Assembly: GCF_000721495.1 (NCBI RefSeq)
Contig: NZ_JOHY01000032.1
Coordinates: forward strand, 1-64,000
Source of the DNA: Streptomyces sp. NRRL F-5123
Lineage (GTDB): Bacteria > Actinomycetota > Actinomycetes > Streptomycetales > Streptomycetaceae
Reading direction: 5' to 3'
DNA length: 64,000 bases
Each line of letters begins with the position of its first letter. Position 1 is the first letter of the stretch. The position numbers and the translations under genes were made by a program. Positions 32,281-40,237 of this stretch are shown here, piece by piece. The notes beneath the pieces are model-generated. The model was not told the DNA's origin, made no database searches, and saw only the letters and a program-made list of their open reading frames with translations.

Positions 32281-32694
32281 ATGGCAATCCACGAGAACCT
32301 GCTCGGGGGCCCCGCCCCCACGCACCTGCCCGACGACCCCGAGCCGCGCGAACTGCTCGCCTCCGGCACCGCCCCCGCCGATGTGGCGGCCAAGTACCCG
32401 GCCTCCTCGCTGGCCTGGGCGCAGCTCGCGGACGAGGCGTACGAGGGCGGCCGGGTGGTCGAGTCCTACGCCTACGCCCGCACCGGCTACCACCGCGGCC
32501 TGGACGCGCTGCGCCGGGCCGGCTGGCGTGGTCAGGGCCCGGTGCCCTTCGAGCACGAGCCGAACCGCGGCTTCCTGCGGGCGCTGCACGCCCTCGCCCG
32601 GGCCGCCCACGCGATCGGCGAGCAGGAGGAGTACGAGCGCTGCACCGCCTTCCTGCGGGACAGCTCGCCGACCGCCGCCGACATCCTGGGCTGA
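32281..32694 (+). CDS. DUF3151 protein
   Basis: 137 aa. Soluble alpha-helical protein of the actinobacterial DUF3151 family: MAIHENLLGGPAPTHLP, ELLASGTAPADVAAKYPASSLAWAQLAD and the TPR-like helices around SYAYARTGYHRGLDALRRAG. Family function is unknown; it regularly follows fba in actinomycetes as I recall. CAGACT ends 7 nt before the ATG and no ribosome site is present, so the mRNA is probably leaderless. Confidence 0.85.
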   Translation: MAIHENLLGGPAPTHLPDDPEPRELLASGTAPADVAAKYPASSLAWAQLADEAYEGGRVVESYAYARTGYHRGLDALRRAGWRGQGPVPFEHEPNRGFLRALHALARAAHAIGEQEEYERCTAFLRDSSPTAADILG

Positions 32695-32979
32695 CCGACC
32701 CGGCCCCGACCCGGCCCCCGCTCCCGCCCGGCCCCCCGCGCTGTACGCGACCCGTACCGTCCGCCCGGCCTCCCGGTCCTGCCGTGAGTCAATGTGACGG
32801 TACTGCCACAGATGGGGGGCAGTCGGCCTGCGCGCGTATCCGTGTGCGATTGTTGGCGCGATTGGTTGTCGTTAGCACGCACATATGAGCGCGTGTCCGC
32901 AGGCAGCACGGTTGCGCCGCAGGGAGCCGGGTCGGGGCCCGGTGGTGGCGCCCGGAGCTGCCCGTTCGCAGGGGGAGTC
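32695..32979. other. Intergenic, promoter region of the DUF3152 gene
   Basis: 285 bp without a supportable gene. The part around 32790-32895 is relatively AT-rich (GTGCGATTGTTGGCG, TTGTCGTTAGCACG, CACATATGAGCG) and probably carries the promoter. The frame continuing upstream from 32980 has poor codon use and no start with a ribosome site. Confidence 0.5.
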
Positions 32980-33867
32980 GTGGCAGCACCGGACAGGCGG
33001 CGTCGGCACGGGCGCCGGCGCGCGAAGCAGCGCGCCTCCATAGCCGGGCCGCTCGCGCTCGCCGTCGTGCTCGTGGTCGGCGCCGGGGCCGGATACGCCG
33101 CGTGGCACAAATCCCGCGCGACCGAGGGCAGCGCGACGCTCGACACCGGCATCACCGACACCACCACGCCGCCCGCGTCCAGCGCCCTGGCCGACGGCGA
33201 CAGCAGCCCCTCGCCGGAGGGGACGACGGCGAGCCCCAAGGCCTCCAAGAAGGCCACCAAGCCCAGCGCGTCGGCGACCACGAGCGCGCCCCCGACGTCG
33301 GTGCCGAAGCACGGCACCGGGATATTCAGCATCGCCCGCGCCAGCGGCAGCGCCTCCGGGCAAGGCACGATCCGCCGCTACAAGGTCGAGGTGGAGGGCG
33401 GGATCTCGCTGTCCGCGACGGACGCGGCGCACGAGATCGCCGACATCCTCGCCGACCCGCGCGGCTGGACCGCGGACGGCCACGACGGCTTCCAGCTGGT
33501 CTCCTCCGGCCCCGCCGACTTCGTCATCAAGATCGCCACCCCCGACACCGTGGACCGCATCTGCGGCGCCGCAGGCCTGCTCACCCACGGCGAGGTCAAC
33601 TGCGACGTCGGTGCCACCGTCGTGGTGAACCTCAAGCGCTGGATGCTCGGCTCGCCCGAGTTCGACGGCCCGATATCCGGCTACCGCGCGCTGATCATCA
33701 ACCACGAGGTCGGCCACCGCATCGGCCACCACCACGAGGGCTGCCCCGGCCCCGGCAAGCCCGCCCCGGTCATGATGCAGCAGATCAAGGGCCTGCACGG
33801 CTGCGTGGCGAACCAGTGGCCGTACGACTCCCAGGGCCGCTACATCTCCGGGCCCCCGGTCGCCTGA
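32980..33867 (+). CDS. DUF3152 membrane-anchored metzincin-like protein
   Basis: 295 aa from GTG 32980 with GGGGGAG close upstream. A basic N-terminus (RRRRHGRRRAKQR) leads into one transmembrane helix (about 22-42), a Ser/Thr/Pro-rich linker (60-115) and a globular C-terminal domain. Near residues 244-254 it has HEVGHRIGHHH, a full HExxHxxGxxH zinc motif of metzincin peptidases, followed by a possible Met-turn in APVMMQQ. The topology puts the domain outside the cell. DUF3152 is actinobacterial and, to my knowledge, not biochemically characterised. Confidence 0.82.
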   Translation: MAAPDRRRRHGRRRAKQRASIAGPLALAVVLVVGAGAGYAAWHKSRATEGSATLDTGITDTTTPPASSALADGDSSPSPEGTTASPKASKKATKPSASATTSAPPTSVPKHGTGIFSIARASGSASGQGTIRRYKVEVEGGISLSATDAAHEIADILADPRGWTADGHDGFQLVSSGPADFVIKIATPDTVDRICGAAGLLTHGEVNCDVGATVVVNLKRWMLGSPEFDGPISGYRALIINHEVGHRIGHHHEGCPGPGKPAPVMMQQIKGLHGCVANQWPYDSQGRYISGPPVA

Positions 33868-34067
33868 CGGCCGCCGCCCGACCCCCGGTCGCCTGACGGC
33901 CGGCCCCCGGCGCGCCGCGACCGCCGCCCGCCTGCTGACGACCGCCTCCCGGCCGCCGCCTCCCGCGGCGCGCCGGGGAAGGGCCCGGCCCTTGCCGGAT
34001 CAGCGCCCACCGCCGATGATCGCGGCGTGACCCGGTGATCCCGGGTACCCGCACACGGAGGTACACC

Positions 34068-34904
34068 ATGTCCGACCACCCGACCGACGAGGCGGCGACC
34101 CCGAACCTCTCGTTCGAGGGCAGCACACCGTACGAGGACTACGTCCAGGCGTCCGTCCTCACCCATCTGCAGCACCCCCTGTCCGACGAGCCCGGCGAGC
34201 TGGCCTTCCTGGTCACCACCCAGGTCATGGAGCTGTGGTTCACCCTGCTGGTGCACGAGTGGACCACCGCGGCCCGCGCACTGCGCAAGGACGACCTGCC
34301 CACCGCGATGGCGGCGCTGCACCGCAGCCTGCCCGAGCTGGAGTCGCTCAACGCCTCCTGGAAGCCCATCGCGCACCTCACCCCCGGGCAGTTCAACGCC
34401 TACCGCTCCGCGCTCGGCGAGGGCTCAGGCTTCCAGTCCGCGATGTACCGCCGGCTGGAATTCCTGCTCGGCGAGAAATCCGCCTCCATGCTCGTCCCGC
34501 ACCGCGGCACCCCGCGCGCCTACCGCGAGCTGGAGAAGGCGCTCACCGAGCCGAGCCTCTACGACGAGGCCCTGCGGCTGCTCGACCGGCGCGGCTACCG
34601 CATCCCCGCCGCCGTGCTCGACCGCGACCCGGCCCTGCACTACGAGCCGCACCGCGAGGTCGAGGCCGCCTGGCAGCGCGTCTACGCCGCCTCCGACCAG
34701 GACTCCGACCTCATCCGGCTCGGCGAGACCCTCACCGACATCGCCGAATACGTGTGGCGGTGGCGCAACGACCACCTGGTGGCGACCCGGCGCGCGATGG
34801 GGGCCAAGACCGGCACCGGCGGCTCCGCGGGGGTGGCCTGGCTGGAGAAACGCGCCACCAAGAACGTCTTCCCCGAGCTGTGGACGGCCCGAAGCCATGT
34901 CTGA
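34068..34904 (+). CDS. kynA: Tryptophan 2,3-dioxygenase
   Basis: 278 aa from ATG 34068 with a strong ACGGAGGT site. Haem-dependent opening of tryptophan to N-formylkynurenine. Family features: LSFEGSTPYEDYV near 8, EPGELAFLVTTQVMELWFTLLVHEW (haem and substrate pocket, including the conserved His) near 45-65, HLTPGQFNAYRSALGEGSGFQS near 105-126 and YVWRWRNDHLVATRRAMGAKTGTGGS near 237-262, which holds the proximal haem His. First gene of kynA-kynU-kynB; it overlaps kynU by 8 bp. Confidence 0.96.
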   Translation: MSDHPTDEAATPNLSFEGSTPYEDYVQASVLTHLQHPLSDEPGELAFLVTTQVMELWFTLLVHEWTTAARALRKDDLPTAMAALHRSLPELESLNASWKPIAHLTPGQFNAYRSALGEGSGFQSAMYRRLEFLLGEKSASMLVPHRGTPRAYRELEKALTEPSLYDEALRLLDRRGYRIPAAVLDRDPALHYEPHREVEAAWQRVYAASDQDSDLIRLGETLTDIAEYVWRWRNDHLVATRRAMGAKTGTGGSAGVAWLEKRATKNVFPELWTARSHV

Positions 34905-36129
34905 GCCCGTCGCACCGCCCGCCGTCGTCCAGGACCTGGAGGCGCGCGCCGCCGAGCTGGACGCGGCGGACCCGCTCGCCGCCGTCCGCGACCGCTTCGC
35001 CCTCGACGACTCCACCGTCTACCTCGACGGCAACTCGCTGGGCGCGCTGCCCCGCGGGGTGCTGCCGCGGCTCGGCGACGTCGTCAGCCGCGAATGGGGC
35101 GAGCTGCGCATCCGCTCGTGGGAGGAGAGCGGCTGGTGGACCGCCCCCGAGCGGGTCGGCGACCGTATCGCGCCCCTCGTCGGCGCGGCGGCCGGGCAGA
35201 TCGTCGTCGGCGACTCGACCAGCGTCAACGTCTTCAAAGCGCTCGTCGCCGCGATCCGCATGGCGCGGCCCGGCAGGTCCGAGATCCTCGTCGATGCCAC
35301 GACCTTCCCCACCGACGGCTACATCGCCGCCTCCGCCGCCCGGCTCACCGGCCGCACCGTACGGGCCGTGCCGCCCGCGGAGATCGCCGGCGCGGCCGAC
35401 GAGCGGACGGCGGCGGCGCTGGTCAACCACGTCGACTACCGCACCGGGCGGCTCTACGACCTGCCGGGCATCACCGCCGCGCTGCACGAGGCGGGGGCCC
35501 TTGCCGTCTGGGACCTGTGCCACAGCGCGGGGGCCCTGCCGGTCGGCCTCGACGCCGCGGAGGCCGACCTCGCGGTCGGCTGCACGTACAAATACCTCAA
35601 CGGCGGGCCCGGCGCGCCTGCGTACCTCTACGTCCGGCGCGCCCTCCAGCCGCTCTTCGACTCGCCGCTGCCCGGCTGGAACTCACACGCCGACCCCTTC
35701 GGGATGGCCCCCGGCTACCAGCCCGCCGACGGCGCACCGCGCGGCCGCGTCGGCACCCCCGAGATCCTCTCGCTGCTCGCCCTGGACGCCGCCCTCGACG
35801 CCTGGGACGGCGTGGACATCGAAGCGGTGCGCGCGAAGAGCCTCACGCTCACCGACTTCTTCCTCGGCTGCGTGACCGCCCTCGTGCCGCCCCGGCTGGT
35901 CGAGCCCGTCACACCCGCGGGCCACGCCGACCGCGGCAGCCAGGTTTCGCTGCGCTGCGAGGGCGCGGGAGCGGTGATGCGCGACCTCGTCGCGCGCGGT
36001 GTCGTCGGCGACTTCCGCCGCCCCGACATCCTGCGGTTCGGCTTCACCCCGCTCTACACCCGCCACGCCGACGCCCTCCGTGCCGCCCGAACCCTGGCGG
36101 ACGTGATCCCCGCATCCGGAGCGTCCTGA
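34897..36129 (+). CDS. kynU: Kynureninase
   Basis: 410 aa. PLP enzyme that splits kynurenine to anthranilate and alanine. Fold type I landmarks: VYLDGNSLGALPRGV near 42, GWWTAPERVGDR near 80, VGDSTSVNVFKAL near 106, LVNHVDYRTGRLYDL near 173 and the aspartate/lysine pair in WDLCHSAGALPVGL and GCTYKYLNGGPGAPAYLYV near 206-247 with the PLP lysine. Its ATG overlaps the end of kynA, so translation is probably coupled. KynB starts 3 bp after its stop. Confidence 0.96.
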   Translation: MSEPVAPPAVVQDLEARAAELDAADPLAAVRDRFALDDSTVYLDGNSLGALPRGVLPRLGDVVSREWGELRIRSWEESGWWTAPERVGDRIAPLVGAAAGQIVVGDSTSVNVFKALVAAIRMARPGRSEILVDATTFPTDGYIAASAARLTGRTVRAVPPAEIAGAADERTAAALVNHVDYRTGRLYDLPGITAALHEAGALAVWDLCHSAGALPVGLDAAEADLAVGCTYKYLNGGPGAPAYLYVRRALQPLFDSPLPGWNSHADPFGMAPGYQPADGAPRGRVGTPEILSLLALDAALDAWDGVDIEAVRAKSLTLTDFFLGCVTALVPPRLVEPVTPAGHADRGSQVSLRCEGAGAVMRDLVARGVVGDFRRPDILRFGFTPLYTRHADALRAARTLADVIPASGAS

Positions 36130-36132
36130 ACG

Positions 36133-37131
36133 ATGACCCACGACCCCGCACTCACCCAGCCCGACGCCGCCGCGGAGGTCGCCGACCCGGAGGACGCCGC
36201 CGGGCCGGCGCCGGTCGCGGGCGGCGGGCGGCGCGCTGCCGCTGCCACCGCTGCCGCGGCCGCCGCCGCTGAAGAGGCGTCGGCCTTCGCGCACCCCGCC
36301 GTGCCGCCGGACGCCACCGCGGCGTACGGGGAGCACCCCGACCAGGTCGTCGACTTCTACCGGCCCCTCCCGGGGCGCGGGGACGCGCGGGGCGCCCCGC
36401 TGGTCGCGCTGCTGCACGGCGGGGCGTGGCGGGCCCGCTACGACCGCGCCCACATCTCGCCGCTGGCGGCCCACCTGGCCGGGCGGGGCTTCGCGGTGGC
36501 GTCGGTGGAATACCGCCGCGGCGCACCGCCGCAGGTCGCCCAGGACGGGCCCGAGCCGCCCGTCGCCGGGCGCTGGCCCGAGACCTTCGACGACGTCGCC
36601 GCCGCAGTCGACGCCCTGCCCGCGCTCGCCGTCGGCACGCTGGGGGCGGACGTGGTGGACCCGAGGCGCTTCCTGCTCAGCGGGCACAGCGCGGGCGGCC
36701 ACCTCGCGCTGTGGGCCGCCGCGCGCCACACCCTGCCGCCCGACTCGCGCTGGCACACCGGCTCACCTCCCCCGCTGCGGGGCGTCGTCGCCCTCGCCCC
36801 GATCGCCGACCTCACCTCCGCGATCCGGCTGGGCGTGTGCTCCGACGCCGTGACCGAGCTGCTCGGAGGTCCCGACCACCTCGCCGCCCGGCTCGCGCAC
36901 GCCGATCCCGCCGCCCTCCTCCCCACCGGTATCGCCGTCACCATCGTGCACGGCACCACCGACAACGAGGTCCCGCCGGCCGTCAGCCGCGCGTACGCCG
37001 AAGCGGCGGCGGCCGCGGGCGAGGAAGCCACGGCGGTGTGGCTGCCCGGCCGCGGGCACTTCGCCCTCATCGACCCGGCGAACCCGGCGGTGTCGGCTGT
37101 CGCCGACGAACTCGACCAACTCGCCTGGTAG
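36133..37131 (+). CDS. kynB: Kynurenine formamidase-type alpha/beta hydrolase
   Basis: 332 aa. Alpha/beta-hydrolase with the oxyanion motif HGGAW near 95, nucleophile GHSAGGH near 180, acid in HGTTDNEVP near 276 and catalytic His in GRGHFALIDP near 305. Position directly after kynA and kynU indicates hydrolysis of N-formylkynurenine, completing tryptophan to anthranilate. The first ~55 residues are unusual, with a poly-alanine tract (RRAAAATAAAAAAAEE), and may be disordered. The assignment as formamidase rests on context and the HGG-x-W motif. Confidence 0.88.
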   Translation: MTHDPALTQPDAAAEVADPEDAAGPAPVAGGGRRAAAATAAAAAAAEEASAFAHPAVPPDATAAYGEHPDQVVDFYRPLPGRGDARGAPLVALLHGGAWRARYDRAHISPLAAHLAGRGFAVASVEYRRGAPPQVAQDGPEPPVAGRWPETFDDVAAAVDALPALAVGTLGADVVDPRRFLLSGHSAGGHLALWAAARHTLPPDSRWHTGSPPPLRGVVALAPIADLTSAIRLGVCSDAVTELLGGPDHLAARLAHADPAALLPTGIAVTIVHGTTDNEVPPAVSRAYAEAAAAAGEEATAVWLPGRGHFALIDPANPAVSAVADELDQLAW

Positions 37132-37214
37132 CCATCCCCGGGCCTTCCGGACCCGGGCCCGTTGCGCTCCGGGTGCCACTTGCGGTGGCATGCGCGACCT
37201 TGCGCTGGGTGGGT

Positions 37215-37358
37215 GGCTTGTCGCGCAGTTCCCCGCGCCCCTGTTTCGTCCCCCTGCGCGGCATCCGCGAGCCCTCGCCGGGCGCTTCCGCTGCGGGGTG
37301 GGCCTTGCCGGGCGAGGGCAAGCGTTTTCAGGGGCGCGGGGAACTGCGCGCGCCAGCC
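37215..37358. repeat. Dispersed intergenic inverted repeat
   Basis: 37215-37243 (GGCTTGTCGCGCAGTTCCCC continuing to GCGCCCCTG) is a near-perfect inverted match to 37329-37358 (CAGGGGCGCGGGGAACTGCG continuing to CGCGCCAGCC). The stem core is the same sequence family as in the hspR-clpB spacer. It lies in the 347-bp gap between convergent kynB and crp, which otherwise holds no gene. Confidence 0.8.
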
Positions 37359-37478
37359 ACGACGGCGAGAAGATCGCGGCGACCTCGGCAAGGCGCCGCC
37401 CGGGGCGAAGGGGGCCGCGCGGGTATCCCGAGGCGAAGCCCCGGGGCAGCCCGGCGGGTCCGGGCTCAACCCCGGCGG

Positions 37479-38153
37479 TCAGCGGCTGCGCTTCGCCAGG
37501 CGCTCCACGTCGAGCAGGATCACCGCGCGGGCCTCCAGGCGGAGCCACCCGCGGCCGGCGAAGTCGGCGAGCGCCTTGTTCACCGTCTCCCGCGACGCGC
37601 CCACGAGCTGGGCCAGCTCTTCCTGCGTCAGGTCGTGCACGACGTGAATACCCTCTTCCGACTGGACGCCGAAGCGGCGGGAGAGGTCGAGCAGGGCCTT
37701 CGCGACGCGCCCGGGGACGTCGGAGAAGACCAGGTCGGACATGACGTCGTTGGTCCGCCGCAGCCGGCGCGCGACCGCGCGCAGCAGCGCGGTGGAGACC
37801 TCGGGCCGGACGTTCAGCCAGGGCTGGAGGTCGCCGTGGCCGAGGCCCAGCAGCTTGACCTCGGTGAGCGCCGTGGCGGTCGCCGTCCGCGGACCGGGGT
37901 CGAAGAGCGACAGCTCGCCGATGAGCTCACCGGGTCCGACGACGGCCAGCATGTTCTCGCGGCCGTCGGGGGAGGTGCGGTGCAGCTTCACCTTGCCTTC
38001 GGTGACGACGTACAGCCGGTCCCCGGGGTCGCCCTCGTGGAACAGCGAATCGCCACGCGCGAGCGTGACCTCGGTCATGGAGGCGCGCAGTTCAGCGGCC
38101 TGCTCGTCGTCGAGCGCCGCGAAAAGCGGGGCACGGCGCAGAACGTCGTCCAC
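37479..38153 (-). CDS. crp: cAMP receptor protein Crp
   Basis: 224 aa from GTG 38153 with GGAGAGAG upstream, the length I remember for S. coelicolor Crp. The cyclic-nucleotide domain (about 15-120) contains the phosphate-binding cassette GELIGELSLFDPGPRTATATA. The dimerisation helix is followed by a winged helix-turn-helix: LTQEELAQLVGASRETVNKAL near 172-192. Crp controls germination and secondary metabolism in Streptomyces. A frame extension to 38198 lacks a ribosome site. A probable Crp site overlaps its own promoter. Confidence 0.96.
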   Translation of the reverse strand: MDDVLRRAPLFAALDDEQAAELRASMTEVTLARGDSLFHEGDPGDRLYVVTEGKVKLHRTSPDGRENMLAVVGPGELIGELSLFDPGPRTATATALTEVKLLGLGHGDLQPWLNVRPEVSTALLRAVARRLRRTNDVMSDLVFSDVPGRVAKALLDLSRRFGVQSEEGIHVVHDLTQEELAQLVGASRETVNKALADFAGRGWLRLEARAVILLDVERLAKRSR

Positions 38154-38198
38154 GAGCTCTCTCCTTGTCGGCATCGCTGGGTTGTCCCCATGATGCAT

Positions 38199-38227
38199 GA
38201 CGTATCAAACAGTGCGATCAATCACAA
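38199..38227 (-). promoter_or_regulatory. crp promoter with probable Crp operator
   Basis: On the minus strand TTGTGA (38227-38222), a 17-bp spacer and TACGTC (38204-38199) form a promoter. GTG-N8-CAC (38212-38225, GTGCGATCAATCAC) overlaps the -35 and fits the Crp consensus TGTGA-N6-TCACA in most positions. Autorepression is inferred. Confidence 0.6.
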
Positions 38228-38470
38228 GGATGTCTTATCAGGGGCCGGATGAGTGCCCCGGGGGGCCGATTGGGGGCCGCCGGCCCCGCACTCGGCGGCC
38301 GAACGAGTGGGCCCGCACCCCGTTTTCCGCTCTCAGCGAACGCTCCCGGCGGCGGGTCGGCCGCCCCGCGCGGGTCCGGCGGCGGCCCCCGCCGGACCCG
38401 CGCCGCGCCCGGCGGCGCGGGCTCGCTGGGATCACTGCCGGGTGTCGGTGGCGGCCCGTAGTCTGGCGGC

Positions 38471-39307
38471 ATGGCGACGAGGAGTGGCGCGACGAGCCCG
38501 GCCCCGGCCGGTCCGGCCGCGGTCAAGAAGAAGGCGAAGGTCGCGCAGACGCACACCGGGCTCGTGCGGCAGGCCCGGCGGATCAACCGCGAGCTGGCCG
38601 AGGTCTATCCGTATGCCCATCCGGAGCTGGATTTCGAGAATCCCTTCCAGCTGCTGATCGCCACCGTGCTGTCGGCGCAGACCACCGACCTGCGGGTGAA
38701 CCAGACGACGCCCGCGCTGTTCGAGGCGTATCCGACGCCGGAGGCGATGGCCGGGGCGAATCCGGTGGAGATGGAGGAGATCCTCCGGCCCACCGGCTTC
38801 TTCCGCGCCAAGACGCGCGCGGTGATCGGCCTGTCCGCGGCCCTGCGGGACGACTTCGGCGGTGAGGTGCCCGGCCGCATAGAGGATCTCGTGAAGCTGC
38901 CCGGCGTCGGCCGCAAGACCGCCAACGTCGTGCTGGGCAATGCCTTCGGGGTGCCCGGCATCACCGTGGACACGCACTTCGGACGGCTCTCGCGGCGCTT
39001 CGGGTGGACGACGTCGGAGGATCCGGAGCAGGTCGAGAAGGACGTCGCGAGCCTCTTCCCGAAGTCGGAGTGGACGATGCTGTCGCACCGCGTCGTCTTC
39101 CACGGCCGCCGCATCTGCCACGCCCGCAAGCCCGCGTGCGGCGCCTGCCCCATCGCGCCGCTGTGCCCGTCGTACGGGGAGGGCGAGATGGATCCGGAGA
39201 AGGCGCGGAAGCTGCTCAAGTACGAGAAGGGCGGAGCGCCCGGCCAGCGCCTGAAGCCCCCGCCGGACTACCCCGGGCAGCCCGCGCCCCCGCTGGCCGC
39301 CTCATGA
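38471..39307 (+). CDS. nth: Endonuclease III (DNA glycosylase/AP lyase)
   Basis: 278 aa. Removes oxidised pyrimidines in base-excision repair. The helix-hairpin-helix LPGVGRKTANVVLGNAFG contains the catalytic Lys near 147 and is followed by the catalytic Asp in VDTHFGRLSRR near 165. The 4Fe-4S loop is C-x6-C-x2-C-x5-C (CHARKPACGACPIAPLC, about 217-233). Both ends are extended: a basic Ala/Pro N-terminus and a Pro-rich tail. TAGTCT ends 6 nt before the ATG without a ribosome site (leaderless). Its stop overlaps the Nudix start. Confidence 0.96.
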   Translation: MATRSGATSPAPAGPAAVKKKAKVAQTHTGLVRQARRINRELAEVYPYAHPELDFENPFQLLIATVLSAQTTDLRVNQTTPALFEAYPTPEAMAGANPVEMEEILRPTGFFRAKTRAVIGLSAALRDDFGGEVPGRIEDLVKLPGVGRKTANVVLGNAFGVPGITVDTHFGRLSRRFGWTTSEDPEQVEKDVASLFPKSEWTMLSHRVVFHGRRICHARKPACGACPIAPLCPSYGEGEMDPEKARKLLKYEKGGAPGQRLKPPPDYPGQPAPPLAAS

Positions 39308-40077
39308 CCCAGGCGCGGGGCGCGGGGGCGGACGTGCGGGTCAGCCGGGAGGGCCTGCCCGGCTGGCTCGCCCCGGTCGCGGACGCGGCGGAGCGGATAC
39401 GCCCCGAGCAGCTCAGCCGCTTCCTGCCCCCGGCGTCGGGCGGGCGCCAGTCCGCGGTGCTCATCCTCTTCGGCGAGAGCCCCACGGCCCCCGACGCCCC
39501 CGCGAGCCCGCACGCCCCCGCGCGCCCCGCCCCCACCGGAGCCGCCCCCGGGACGGTCCCCGGCGAGCCCCCCGGCCCGCGCCCCGACCTGCTGCTCATC
39601 GAGCGCTCCGCCGCCCTGCGCTCGCACGCCGGCCAGCCCTCCTTCCCCGGCGGCGCGCTCGACCCCGAGGACGGCGACCCGGAGGGCGAGGGCCCGCTGC
39701 GTGCGGCCCTGCGCGAGGCGCACGAGGAGACCGGCCTGGATCCGTCCGGCGTCCAGCTCTTCGGCGTCCTGCCGCGCCTCTACATTCCCGTCAGCGGCTT
39801 CGTCGTCACCCCGGTGCTGGGCTGGTGGCGCGAGCCCAGCCCGGTCGGCGTCGTCGACCCGGCGGAGACGGCCCGGGTCTTCCGCACCACCGTCGCGGAT
39901 CTCACCGACCCGGCCAACCGCGCGACGCTCACCCATCCGAGCGGCTTCCGCGGCCCGGCCTTCCTGGTCGAGGGCGCCCTCGTATGGGGATTCACCGCAG
40001 GCCTGATCGACAAGATCCTGCACTACGCGGGCTGGGAGGTCCCCTGGGACCGCGAGCGGACCGTCCCACTCGGCTGA
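39304..40077 (+). CDS. Nudix hydrolase, coenzyme A pyrophosphatase type
   Basis: 257 aa from ATG 39304, overlapping nth by ATGA. The NuCoA motif region LIERSAALRSHAGQPSFPGG (about 98-117) precedes the Nudix box GALDPEDGDPEGEGPLRAAL, REAHEETGL. Together they indicate the YeaB/NudL family that splits CoA into 3',5'-ADP and phosphopantetheine. A Pro/Ala-rich insert (about 60-95) separates the first strand from this block. C-terminal FLVEGALVWGFTAGLIDKIL is typical of the family. Cotranscribed with nth. Confidence 0.9.
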   Translation: MTQARGAGADVRVSREGLPGWLAPVADAAERIRPEQLSRFLPPASGGRQSAVLILFGESPTAPDAPASPHAPARPAPTGAAPGTVPGEPPGPRPDLLLIERSAALRSHAGQPSFPGGALDPEDGDPEGEGPLRAALREAHEETGLDPSGVQLFGVLPRLYIPVSGFVVTPVLGWWREPSPVGVVDPAETARVFRTTVADLTDPANRATLTHPSGFRGPAFLVEGALVWGFTAGLIDKILHYAGWEVPWDRERTVPLG

Positions 40078-40237
40078 CAGCGGCGCCCCGGCCCGCGCCG
40101 CTGCGTCCCGGCCCGCCCCGACTGCTCCCGCCCCGCCCGCTCCCGGCCCGCCCGCGCGGACCTGCCCCGGAGTTCCGGCCGAATCCGGCTGCCCCGCTGC
40201 TTCGTACGCTCCCGCGCGCTCAGGTCGCCATGAGACC

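Noticed and set aside
34068..37131. Biosynthetic cluster for an anthranilate-derived metabolite
   Set aside because: Only the three kynurenine-pathway genes are present, with no synthetase, transporter or regulator beside them.
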